Assembly (NCBI GenBank): GCA_963969345.1
Contig: OZ017769.1
Span: 7,939,725 to 8,003,724 of the forward strand
DNA length: 64,000 bases
Direction: 5' to 3'
Source of the DNA: Turbatrix aceti
Lineage: Eukaryota; Nematoda; Chromadorea; Rhabditida; Panagrolaimidae
The notes under the pieces were generated by a model, which worked only from the letters and a program-made list of their open reading frames with translations, was not told the origin of the DNA and did no database searches. How positions within the stretch are numbered: the stretch's first letter is position 1; each line of letters opens with the position of its first letter. The position numbers were made by a program, and so were the translations under genes. This document shows positions 24,201-36,700 of this stretch, in pieces.

Positions 24201-27200
24201 AAATTGGACTTGTCGAGATCGGGGGATACTTCCTGGAGCGTGAATGTCTTGTACGCGCGGTCCCAGTCGTCGCGGTCTTCGACGTAGGCGTAGCCGATGG
24301 ATGTCTTTTCCAGTTTGTGGTCGTAGTTGTAAACCGTGATTTCCATAGATCCGTCGTGCATTGGTTCGTCATTCTGCAAAAAAAATGAGAAAAATAAAAT
24401 TGCACTCATAATAAGTTTTTTTTTTCGATTTTTCAGTTTTTTAAAATGAGTTCCCTCGAATACCCAGTTTATTGATGGCACGTTGGCCCAAAAATAGAGG
24501 TGCCTGACCCCGCGCCTCCGCTCAGGCACTCATAGTCCTGCATTTAGGAGCTTTTCGGCACCGAAAACGAAAGAAGGTCAAGAGTCGATCCCAAATGCAA
24601 ATGCAAATAAATTCCCCTTCTTGGCAATGTGTAAAGCCGCCAAGCGAAGGCTCTTGATTTCGCACAATCCCCTCGAAAAGACAACAGCGGACAGACGATC
24701 CGCTCCCTCCGATCTGTAAGCAAAGACAAAAGCCGAGCGTGCGAGCGAGCGCGACCGTCTTTGCTCGATCCTACGTGGTCGTTTTTTTTCCGAGCGATCG
24801 TTCAAGAGGGCGAGACGAGTCCGACAGCCAAGATCATCCGACTTTCAAAGCGTGATCAGACTTAAAAAAAAACGCTAAGCCGTCTAAAAACGCACAAGAG
24901 GTGACGGTAACGACGGTGGACTCTACAAAAACAATTCTCTCAAACCACCGCCACCGTCGAGTCGACCTCGTTGTAAATACATAAATAATTCGTCGCGATC
25001 TCTCTTTTTTTGTTTCCTACCATTTGGTAATCCAAAAAAAGATGCGCAAATACAATTCATCAATTCACAATTATTTAGTCAAAAAAATGCTTACCTCATC
25101 GCCGACAATGATGTAAACGGACCGCTCAACTTCGAGTCCACCGTTGTCGCGGATCTTGACGGGAATTTCGAGTTCTTTGGTCTCAGCGGACTGTTCACGG
25201 TCCAGCACCTGGATCGGTCGGATGATCATCGAGCCATTTCCGCCGTCGCCTTCCGGATTGTACTCGTAGGAGAGGAAGTGCCCCCACTTGAACGTCGGTC
25301 CGACCTCCATCTTGAAGGGTGGCCCGAAAGCCGGAGTATCCCGATCGTAGGCAAAGATCTCGCAGGAAGGCTGACTCTCTGGGGCCTTGTTTTCCATGAA
25401 AATACATGGCTGGGGCTTTGTGTACGGGAAGGGTGGGTTGTCGTTGACGTCCTGGAGGTAGACTTCGATGACCTGCTTTCCGCTGTTTTCTTCCGCATCG
25501 TAGGCTTCGATGAGGAGTCGGTACTTGGAAATGTCTTCGCGGTCCAGGGGCTGCGCGACGCGAAGTACGCCGTTCTGATCAATCGAAAATTGCCTCTTAG
25601 GATCACTTTCGCGGTTGATTCGGAACCTGAAAGATGAAAAATTGTAAAATATGGGTGAATTTGTCCCTCGAGTGCATCAAATATCCGCCAGATGCTGTAT
25701 CTCATGTCCCCGGGTCTTAGGCAGGCGTTGCGCAATTTTGGCAATATCCGGCACTTGTGGCATCCGGACAGCGTCCATCTGGGGGTTCCCAATCAAATTA
25801 CCCGTTCAGCGCTGTCCAACTGGTCAAGAGAAACGGTCAGAGGGATAATCCTGCGCAATTATTACTCGAACGAGTGTTTTCCCCCCCTTCATCCCTTCGT
25901 TGCCGGTTAATCTCTTCGGGAATGAATGCCAAGGCTCGCAGCTTGCTCGTATGTATGCAATTTAGTTGTTCTGTCTCCCCTTCGTTGTCCCGGTAGTAGT
26001 ACGAGTACGGTATCGTATTACCTGACAACCGAACACTTGTATCAATTATGCTTCCCTCTTCTACCTGGTCATTTTCATTGTCCAGTCCGGTGACAGACAC
26101 ATTTACCGTCCGAATATAAATAATATTTGCCAGCCAGAAAGAATTGTAAACTGCTTTTTTTTCGCAAAGGTAAACATTGATATGCGCTCGTTTTGGGCCG
26201 TTTTGGGCACGACAAACCAAACATCCCCGTGTGCCGTTCTTGGAGTTGTCCAAACACAGACAACGACACGACAACGATCGGAACATCAGCTGTCATCGTG
26301 CCAAAACGCATCTTGTAAACAAACAAATGGCATGCCGTGCCCTCCTAGCACCTAGGCTGTCTCCCGCGCGTACGCGTCCTCAGTTTCAGTTTCAGCTCCT
26401 CCACCCCCATCAAAAATGCAAATTGCCATCCATTGCCAACGATGGAGCAATGATAGCCCCCTCAATACAATTTTATTTCCGTCCCCCAAGCAAGCAAGCA
26501 ATGCCAAGGCACGCAACTCCCACACAAACACACCTGGACGCAGTGAGGCGTACAGAAAGTGACCCGGTTGCTCCATTGTCCATCACAATGCTGCACCCTC
26601 CCGGATCGCAGAGGGTGTTACTAATGGGCATCGACTGACTATACTACGGTCTACAACGGTGGAGAGCGGTCAAATAAGTGCATATAAAAAAACGGCAGCC
26701 AGCGCGGCGAGAGTGAAAGGGGAGAAATTTATGCCGACAAAGAGCTTCTCACATATCTATCTGCCTGCGCATCATCGTCATCGCCATCTCGGCGGCTATT
26801 ATCGCACCCAGCCGAGATTGCATTAGCCATAAAAAATAAAAACGAATAAAGCAAATTGCAAGTTGCCATCCATCACCAAAAAAATTGTTTAATGGCAAAA
26901 AACTGAAGCACTGTAATTTTTTTTGATTGCTTTTACATTTCTGAAGTTGACATACTCGCGGTTCGTTTTTGTGATTTTTCTCCATCAAAGCAGAAACCAA
27001 AGCAAAGTTTATGCTGCGCCCTTTTCTACGCCCCAGAAAGGAAACAGACAGGAAGAAACTCTGTCTTTTTGAAAGAAAGAGTTTCGGTTTTCTTTCCTCC
27101 TTCCTTTCCGCTCGATGGCGATCCCCTCTTTTAGCCCCTGCGTCCGTCGGCACGTCGTCTTTGAAACCCTACCACCACCCTCCTTTCTTGCGTGGTCGGT

Positions 27201-27796
27201 GCCCTCGCCGCGCAAGTCAATCATCCGTCTCCTAAATCATCTCACCCCACGACGCCGTCCATGCGCGATTGTGTGATGTTGATCAGGATCGACCTTCTAC
27301 ACAGCCTTGCAATTCAATTTTCAATTCGTAAAAGAACAAGAAAAAAAAAGTGCAGCATCCTGTCTACTTTTTGTCAATCACAGAAAATCACAAAATGCGG
27401 ATACGATGGCTGGCAATTGTTAATTACGCAGAATTCAATTTGTGCACAAATGCGCTGCACAATTATGTCAAAAAACATCTCAATCAGCAGGATACGATAC
27501 AAAACTTGAATTTCTGGTGTCCTGACAAGAACTTGTCAAAGCGCTAATTTTCGCGTCAAGACCTAGTAAACTTACGTTAGGTTGTAGGTCGGAGAATCCT
27601 TGTCCTGAGCGCGGAACGTCGCAAGCTCGTGTCCGACGGGAACGTCCTCGGTGATATTCTTGAAGACAAAGACCTGGATATTCTTGCGCTGCTTCGGATT
27701 GGAAAAGCTCATGAATCGTTGCTGACCGACACCGACGTCAAACGGCAACGAAAGGTCCTGGGCAGCCACGGCGGGAAGCCAGCAGCCGAGAGCCAT
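21220..27796 (-). CDS. hmr-1: Classical cadherin, short E-cadherin-like isoform from an internal promoter
   Basis: An alternative first exon, 27576-27796, splices into the shared exons 25095-25626, 22910-24373, 21462-22859 and 21220-21249. It ends in the same phase as long-isoform exon 27931-28160 (two nt of the codon completed by exon 25626), so the two are mutually exclusive. The product is about 1214 residues, close to C. elegans HMR-1A, the epithelial adhesion cadherin bound by HMP-2 (beta-catenin) and JAC-1 (p120). From the ATG at 27796 it reads [20 protein letters not shown], a short signal-like segment, then [20 protein letters not shown]. Codons just upstream in frame are also hydrophobic (LASLFLLVT), so the true start may lie further 5'. 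Confidence 0.8.
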
Positions 27797-30700
27797 GGTC
27801 ACGAGCAAGAAAAGAGAGGCGAGGCGAGAGCCAGACAATTCCCCAGGGATCCCCCTACGCAGCGTTTCTACCCGGCGGTTGCTAGCGGATGCAGGTGTGG
27901 GTAAGGGTGTTCGACGGGGTGCGCACTTACTCGACGCTGTCTCCGGCATCGTCGTCTGCGGCATCGAAGTTGGCAAGCACGTATCCGCGAGGTGAGTCCT
28001 CGGGTACGGTAATCTGCTGGGGGCCGGTGATTCGTGGTGGATTGTCGTTGCGGTCGTCGACGTGGACGCGGATACGCGTGGAGCCGTAGAAGCGGCCGTC
28101 GAAGACGCGCACGTCGAGGTCAAAGCCTTCGCGTTGCGCCGCATCTTCGAAGTCGAGCGGCTGAAGATAGGCGCCAGGACGTAAACTGGTGTCTGGGAGG
28201 CAGGTAAATGGATGGGAGTGCGCTTAGGGGTCCCCTGGGTACTTGGCTCTCGATCCTCTAATCCTACTCCTCTCAAAGACTCAATCGTGGCGAGATATCG
28301 GTAAATGGCAGTGAATTACGATCTCCTGGCTCTCGTGTCAGCAAGCGCTTGACATCACTGCAAAAAATATAGTGTCCAATAAAAAATCGTAAATAAATCG
28401 TAAAATTAAAAATTAACTCGAATCGCGTTCGGGTCAATGCCGAATCGCTTTGATGGCTGTTTTTAATGGGCATGGGCAAAAAAATGAATGAACGAAAGAA
28501 GAAAGAAAGAAAGTACACGGACGGATTAGGACAAAAAAAGTGGCAGCTCAAGGCAACATCAAAAAAGACAACAAAGACGAACTTTAGTAGAAAGTGTGAA
28601 TCAGCGTCAAAAATCATGGCTCCATCATGCTGTACAAAAAAAAGTAAAACAAATTCGCGGTGTGCATGATCATCCGGGGGAGAGGACGTAACAACCAACG
28701 CCTTATCGCATCAAGCAAGAGCCACGCAATCGATAAGCACCTGTGAGTCATCGGAAGACGTCTACGTTCGTTCCTTATTCGGATAAACAGAGAAAACGCA
28801 TACATATACAACGCCTACGTGTGTCGTAATCGTAATCACAAAAGGTCACTCGCGGAATAATATTCGGGGAATCCAAGATTCAAAAAAAGTGATAATTTGG
28901 CCGAGGCGGATCGGATCTGAGTAAGGAATCCGGTGAAAGACATGCATAAACTCGCTCGTTCATCCGACGAGGAAAAAATGCATTCATTCCGTGACAACAG
29001 TGTCTTGAACCACCTCGAGCGGATCCCTCGTAAAAATGAGGTCACTCGTGGGCATGCATGCTCAAGGCGGACTATCCCCTACCCTCCTGCCCCTTAGTAG
29101 GAATCAAGGAGACAGACGTTGGTCAGATAGATAATCGATGCTGCTGCCGGCAAGTTGAGCGTGAGACGAATCCAAGGAGTCGAGTCACAAATGGTCAGTC
29201 AGACACAGACAGAAAAGAAAACTCGCCGGCTCATGGGGGGTCGTCATCATCACCATCATGGTCATCGCCGGTCACTAAAGACGTGGTCGGTGTCCGCGCA
29301 GGGAATTTGTGGGTGAGTGAATCATCACATCGGCACGCATGGTTCGCGCATACCAACAAAAAAAACTCGGCGGGTCGGTAGAAAAGCAGCCGACCCGGCC
29401 GCTGGAAGACCACATGCTGAGATTTTCGGGGGAGAGCATCAACGAACGCGAACGAACGAACGCCTTTCCGTATACTCGCTTGGCTCGCTGCCGAGGAGTC
29501 CGAGTCGAGTCGAGTCGACGCAGGTCATCATCGCCCATCGCCATCGCCGCCCCCTCCGCGCGGCGGCGCGGCTGGTCGAGAGCGCCGCGGCCGTCCGCGT
29601 CCGTGTACTTACATGTATGGGGACGAAAACGAACGCGTCTGTCAACAAGGAAAATAACATTACCGGACCGGTCATTCACCGGGCCAGGTAGGCGCAGGGT
29701 GTTGGTGTTCGTTCCCCGAACAAAAACCGAGTCTCCGCCGAGTCCTCAAAAAGCAATGGCATTCAGACATTCATCTCCGACCTCCCCCAGACAAAGAACA
29801 CCACGAAAACGACTAATGACAAAGGTGGCATGCAGTGTGGCGCGTCGAGTGCTATTGCAATGCAATTCTGTCCAAATTTCTAGGGTTTTCTGTACTCGAA
29901 TCAAATCAATTTCCGTTCTTTCTTTTCAAACAGACTGTACCGAGAAGAAGCTGCCTTACAAACATGCATGCAAGCAGGTGAGTGAATCATCCTCCTACCA
30001 GTCCCAAAAAAACAGTCAGGTAGGAAGAGCAAGATCGCAATCTGCCTCGGAAGGGAAGCGATTGTAATGAAGGGCTTCGCCACCCTGTCTGTCATTATAC
30101 ATCTCTGCATGCGATGACGGCAGAAAATGAAATTGAAAATATTTTTTTTAAATTAGATACTAGTGCCCGTCGAAAAAAGATCGTCGCGTGCAAAGGAAGA
30201 AAAAAATGAAAACAGCATCCGGAGAAAAAAAGAAGCAAAATCATGACAAATCATTTTCGTTAGCTTTGGATAGTTTTTTTAGATAAAAAAAATTGAAAAA
30301 CAAAAGCCAAAGCGAAGCACGCGTGTAAAAAATATGAAAAACGATGGTTTACCATGGCTAAATCGTACAAAATCTCAAAAACCAACCAACACGCTGGAAA
30401 AAAACCGATAATTACAGAAGTTTATGGTGCCTCAAGGACAGTCGGCGTGGTAAAAAAAGAAGTGATCATGATCTGCAGGTTGCAAAAAAAAGTGAAAAGT
30501 CATTATTGACTCTCCTATCCATCCTTCAGCGACGACAAAAAAAACTTCAGAAGAAGAAGAAAAGATGCGCAGACCAGATGAGCAGGCAAAAAGCACACGT
30601 TGACATCGTACACGATCGATAGACGGCGATGGACGATGACGACTGACCCCAGGTTGAGCGCGAGAAAAGGAGAACTGTCCACAACCCGCGCTGCGTGTCG

Positions 30701-33700
30701 CCCCGGTCGGTTGACGAAACGAAACTAGCAGGGGGTCAGGTCAGTCATCGTTGTCCCGCGCTAGCAAGCAAGCAGCAAGCATCCTGGGGCCCACCATCGT
30801 CCCACGTCGCTGGACTGGCTCACGCAACCAACCCTGGGCAAATAGTCAGACGGAGGGGGGGGGGCAGGCTGTCAAGTCCCCCGTCGACTGACTCGCCGAT
30901 TCATTCATTGTTCCACGGGTTGCGTAATTGCTGTGAGAAGACGACCCCCTGGATGTGGAGTTCGGAGGTCCTCTCAAGCGAGTAACAGAACGAACACGCC
31001 GCCGCAAAAGGCAAAAGAACACCCTCTGCTCGGATGAATCCTCCTCAAAACTTCAAAACTCAATCAGACGTCCACTGAAGGAAGAAACGAACGGTGGCGG
31101 CACAGCTCTTTACCCTGAGCAACAACGCGGAAACAAACATTAATTTCGGACGAAAAGTCAGTCAGAAAAAGAGAGGAGAGTGACTGCTCGCTCGTCTTCA
31201 AGGCCGCTCGCGAGCGAGCGAGTTGTCCTGCGTCAAGGTGAGCTGGCCCATAAAAATCCTGTCGCCATCACCGCCACCGCCACCGTCCGCTTGTGCGCGC
31301 ATGCATCGCCATGCACCGGACAAGAGTGTGTACCGCGCCGCGCACTATTCGGACGCGGTGAATGGATGGATGAATGACCTGCGCACCGTCGACGCGTCGA
31401 CCGACTTGGCCAAGGAGAGGCCCAGGCCAGGCAGGCAGGCACTTGCTTGACCGTCGCGCGCGTCCTCTGGCAGGGCGGTCCAACGAAACAAGCAAGCAAG
31501 CGTTCGTCTCCGGGGGCAATGCCCAAAAATTTTCTCTTTTTCAAAATTTGTTTGAAAAAGGACTAGCCATCGGCGCCTGCCTGGCCTGCGGCACTGACCG
31601 GTCCAACCCCTTGGTTAGTTAGCCTCGCCTGGCCACACACAGGCACACATTCAACACACGTGCACGAGACAAAACAAACTTTGCATGTCCACCCCTGTCG
31701 TTCTCGCCGTTGTCGTTGTCCGAGGAGGAAAAATAAAAAGAATAAGCTGCAACTCCTATTCCTTATTTCTTCTCAAGTTCTCATTTCAACACTTGGACAG
31801 GACAGGAAAAACAGAAAACAAACTCATGGCCCCAAGAAGGGAGGGGTGGGATACGACACTCGGCCATGCATCAGGCGAGCGAGCCACCCTCAAAATGGGA
31901 CTATAAGTTGTAGGAGATGATGCTGTATGCCCGCAAGCGACGACCACTTATAAAAAGCTCTCAAATAACACACCGCTTCGCAATGTAGTACTACGCAGCC
32001 AGCAGAAACCAGCCTCCTTCAAGCTATAAGAATTAATCTCGGACAATGAAAACAATTATCTATATTTTAGCTTCAGCCTCTGGCGCTGTCGTTACTTGAT
32101 CGAATTATACGGGCACCAACCAGCCTCGTAAAATGGCAGGAAATGGCATGACGATCGGCGCCCCGATGCCGGACTAATTGCATCGCTACTGCTCGTTCAA
32201 CTAACAAAGCCGTATCTAAATATCTACTCGTGCAATCTCGTTCAATCTCGAAACAATAACATGACAAAACGGAGCTTTTTACGATCCTCCACACCGATGA
32301 TGACCAGCGAGACAGGCACAAGTCCGCCTTTTCTCGCGCTAAATCATTACTGCTCATAAATTTACGCTCAATTCGATTCGGCCGTCGCCCGAATGACTGC
32401 CTCATGATGGCCCTACTTGTCCTCGTTGAACGGTAGCAAGAACAGAAACTTTTACATTTAAAAAAAACTTTGGCGACTCACAAAAAAATGGTTCCAAAAA
32501 TGGAGAAAATGAGGCGAAAATGTAGGCATCTACAAAAAAAAGAAAAGAAGAAAAAAATCAAGGCCATCGCCAGGTGGGCATGACTGGCACAGGAAACGGA
32601 TGAATGACAGGCAATCATCATCCAACCAACGAGCCAGCCGAGTGACCAAGAAACCAAGGAACCAAGGATACATGTGTTCAAAAAAATCAAAGTTTTTGGT
32701 TGTTGCATAAGTGGCAAAAAAAAGCTTTTAAAAAATAAATTCACAAATTGAATGAATGGCCCAGAAGCAATAAAAACTTCAAAAACGCCAAAACGCATCC
32801 GGTGGGTCATCATCAGCGTCCATCAGCGGGAGCTCCCGGTGGAATGGTCAGTGCAGTGGCGGAACAACCAACCCGTCGAAATATAAATGGTAAGTCGTAA
32901 ATTCTTCGATACCACCTACCCCGAACGTTCATTGTTCACCGGAGGGCCCCACCGACCCAGATTCAAATTGAACAGAACAAAATACGCTCTATACCTGAGT
33001 ATGTACGCGTATGCATGCATGCATGCACCAGACCACGCGGGTGCTGCGATGATGCCTGGCAGGTATCCATCGCACCTACCCCATGTGTGAATGACAGTGA
33101 CAAAACGAACAACAAGAGGTCCTCCGGGAGACAGACGATGTTCCGTCTCCTCGTCAGGTGGGGCAGGTAGGTGGCTGTCGAACTTAAAGTGTTCAAACTT
33201 GGAAGCAAAAAAAAGTTTGACAAATTCAAGCGTGCTTCATTTCAATTTTACCGGAGATTGATGAAAACGAAAAAGGTCAAGAAAAGCACAGAAAAAAAAT
33301 CAGGAGAGCTTCGGGGGAGCGAAGAGGGATCTCCCGGCTTGGCCCAAGCCTCAGGACATGTCTCGTCGCGTCTTCGTGTCGCTCATGTCGTTCGTTCGTT
33401 CAACAAACAAATCAATCCTGAGAGAAATCCTCACTCACTCCCGATTCAGCAGGAGTGCAAGAGTTTTGGCCCCTTGCGCACCTCACCGGTCCGGGGGCCA
33501 GGGCGAGAGTGGACGATGACTCCTGCGCACACTTGACATCGTTCATCCCGACGATGATGCTGGCGCTGGCTGACCGCTGACCACTGGACGCTGTCAGCAC
33601 TTTTTTGCAGATCTACGCGGTTTTGACATTCCCCCAGGACCTCAGAAATGCTTAAAACAAGCTGCTCCAAAGACACAGAAGCGAATCCTGAAGCCGACGA

Positions 33701-36700
33701 CTCACGCGATGTGGCTAGAGAAGCTAAGGGAAATCCGATGATTTTTACGCTCAGGTGTATCGTTTTACCTATTATTCCAAAAAAATGGAGGGTTTCGTTC
33801 CTCAGGTGAATAAAGGGGAATAAAAAATGAAAAAAATGATCAAAAGTCAAATAAATACAACGACCACAACAAGTCAGGTATCGACACCGTTGTTTTTTTT
33901 CGTCTTTGATCCCTCGAAGTGTGACAATGCCCAATCCGACAAAAAAAAAACATGAATTCATGTCGGATCATGAATTCAAAAAAATTCAATCTAATCGCAT
34001 GCAACCGGGTGGATGGCTTAACAAGCATGTACAAAACAAAATCTCAGTCACCCATGAAAACGATCGCTGCAACACGATAAATTCAGGTGCCCCAAGCAAG
34101 CAGGAAAGCAGAAACTTGTTCACACATACGTATTATTACGACCCTCCCCAACAACAATAACCACAACGACGACGACCACCCCAACCGAAAATACAGACGT
34201 TGAGGTCAGTGCTCTACGCAAACACGGGGCAGGTAGCCCTGCAGAATTGACGCCCATCGCGTCGACGACCCGTGACCATTACAAATTGTGGATAGCCGGT
34301 GACTGTCAGTGCATACGTCTATGGTGACTAAGCAAGTGTGGGTAGCGAGGGTACAAGACAAGCATGACAGAAGAAACGACTCCTCGAGTCATGCTTACCC
34401 AGCTTCTGACGTGTGATACAAAACGGGAATCATCTTTTGAGTAGTAAAACACGTGAAAAAACAGATAAACAAATTCTTAAATTCACCTGACCAGATCAAA
34501 AACCTTTACCGTATTCCAAAAAATCGCCTAGGCTAAAAAAATTGATCCATGCGCAAAAAAAGCGTTTTTCCCATGAAAGAACACAAAAAAAATTATTCAA
34601 AGCAGAAGAAAGAGCGGGAAGTAAGCGAGGCGAAAAAAATAGGATAGATATGCATAAGATGAAAACTAATCCGCTCGCTATGTCCAGTTAACGTCGATGA
34701 GGGCATCCGGTTTGCGTCGTACGGCACTACGACGCCAAAAGACAGCCGCTGTGCCGTCAAAGGCTGCGATTTGCGACGGCAGCACGCAAGATGAGTGTCC
34801 TCGCGAGACACGGGACACGGGAAGAATCGAGACGGGACAAAGTTTAGTTTACACTATTTGTATTTACTATTTGGCACATTTATCCAGAAAGGGCACACGC
34901 GCAGCAGCAGTTGCAACAGTGCCAGCGGCGGAGGGGGGGGGCAGTGCCGCTGGCCGTGTCGACACGTTTTGTGATGTTGGCAGTGTCATAGGCCAACGTG
35001 AGGAGCAAAGCGGGAGCGGAGAGGGTTAAGACAAATGCCTTGGCCTCGGGCGCAACAACTTGGTAAGCTATTCAAGATGGGTGGGGGGGGGATCTTCTTG
35101 TCTCGTTGTCGACGACAAAGAAGAAGCAGAAAAAAAAAGAGGGAAGAAGCAAACGACTCCCTCCTTCCCAGACAAGGGCATGCAGAACAGCGAAGTTTAT
35201 ACGCACAATTGGCAAAAACTTGACACGTCGAAAAAAAAACCAAGCTGTTGCAAAAACCATGTGCTGGAAAAAGCAGCGCCTGAGGGCATTTTTTGAATTC
35301 CATTCAGCCGAAAGCAAAGAGGGAAGGCAAAGGCATTGTACCAGAAGCCAGGGAATTTTAGAATTTTTTTGGCAGATGAGAAAAAAAATATCCAGCCAAC
35401 CAGGCAGGATGAAAACGTAAGCAGGAGCCATGCAGGCGATAAGAGTGCGCAGCTTGTGCCTGTCAGATGTCCTCACGCTGCTCACGCACCCACCCCATCA
35501 TCACGATCATCGCTCGCCTTCATCAAACGAACGCGAACAAAGAAAACAGAAAAAAAAGGCTATTTACAAAAAGTTGAATTTCGTTGTCACTTCGTCACTT
35601 GGTCAGTTTCGCGTGCAAAAATACAGCCCGAGGGAAGAAGGGAGGACAACCGCGGTCACAGGCCTGTCAAAAACTCAACATCCCAGTCGCGTTGTCCTCG
35701 ACCGCCCCCGGCGTTGTTCACGCAAAGGAGCAAAAAAAAAGGCCGACGTAAGTGTCCTTATTCTCGGTCTGCGTTATTTGGCCGAAGTTTGTTTCAACGA
35801 CTCCTCTTTTTTTTCAAAGCAGAGCCACTTGAGGGGGTGAGTAACGGAGGCTACGATGGACAACAGGGCTAGCGCGGTGCGGTGATGGTAGTAAGACGCT
35901 AATTGTCGTCGGCTTTCCTTGTCACGGCCTGGCCTTGGTGGTGAGAGGTGGCGCGACGACGACGATGACAACGACGACGCAGCCTTCGGCGGAGCACAGG
36001 AAAACTGGTGGGGTTTATAATTCATGCTAATCGAGTGCTGGGGAAGGAGGAAGGGGGCGTGGCGGTCCGTGGGAACCGGTGACTGCGGCTATCGAGGTGG
36101 TCAGTCAGACGTGCCTTGCTGCTGCCTGCAGGCACCGTCAAAAAGCCATTTGCGACTTACTTATTTAGCTGGTAGGAGCTCGAGGGACAACGAATCCGGG
36201 GTGTGGACAGGCCCTACGGGAGCGGGCATTTTTCTGGGCTAATGAATCAATCCCGGCAAAGACGAGGAGAACCGACCACCGACGCCAGGGTGCGGAGACG
36301 ACGGGGCAGCGACAGGGCCATTCAGCCCTGGGGGAGCAAGAATGGGGATGCCGGGCGAGTGCCGTCAAGTAGCCTAATGCCTAATTAGCAAGTACTTCCA
36401 CCACAACCATAACAGCGAGAAACTCTCTGGAATTCGGTGGCCAACATCCAACATCCAGCATCCAACCTCAGTCAGCAGTGGTCACTCGAGGGGGGGGAAG
36501 GGATGCTGACTTCCTTCCTCCCAGCGCCAATGGGTCACCACCGAAGCATCCTGGCCTGGCAAATGTCGCTCCCGCCCGCCCTGTCAATTTTGATGGCGTT
36601 GCGTAACGGCCGCCTAATGGGCCCAAGTGGACAAATGAGCGCGAGCACAGACAACCACGGCACAACCAACACCACTGCACTGACCCTTCCACTGCACTGA

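Noticed and set aside
21369..24388. Long + strand frames of 360 and 408 codons
   Set aside because: Antisense shadows of the hmr-1 laminin-G and primitive-cadherin exons; no family resemblance of their own.
25651..25910. Open frames directly 5' of hmr-1 exon 25095-25626
   Set aside because: They lie in the intron, extend antisense, and end without splice sites that would keep a frame. The exon phase is already satisfied by the exons at 27576 and 27931.
30075..30087. CTTCGCCACCCTG identical to the MITE terminus
   Set aside because: Only 13 bp match. No second terminus with a matching 8-bp duplication was found (a CAGGGTG at 29695 has different flanks) and the interior has none of the MITE palindromes. 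At best a decayed end.
33944..33976. CATGAATTCATG palindromes near 33950-33975
   Set aside because: Short self-complementary words in AT-rich intron DNA; no larger symmetric structure or element ends.
35336..35872. 178-codon frame inside the 11.45-kb hmr-1 intron
   Set aside because: Lysine-rich low complexity from A runs, antisense to hmr-1, with no recognisable domain.
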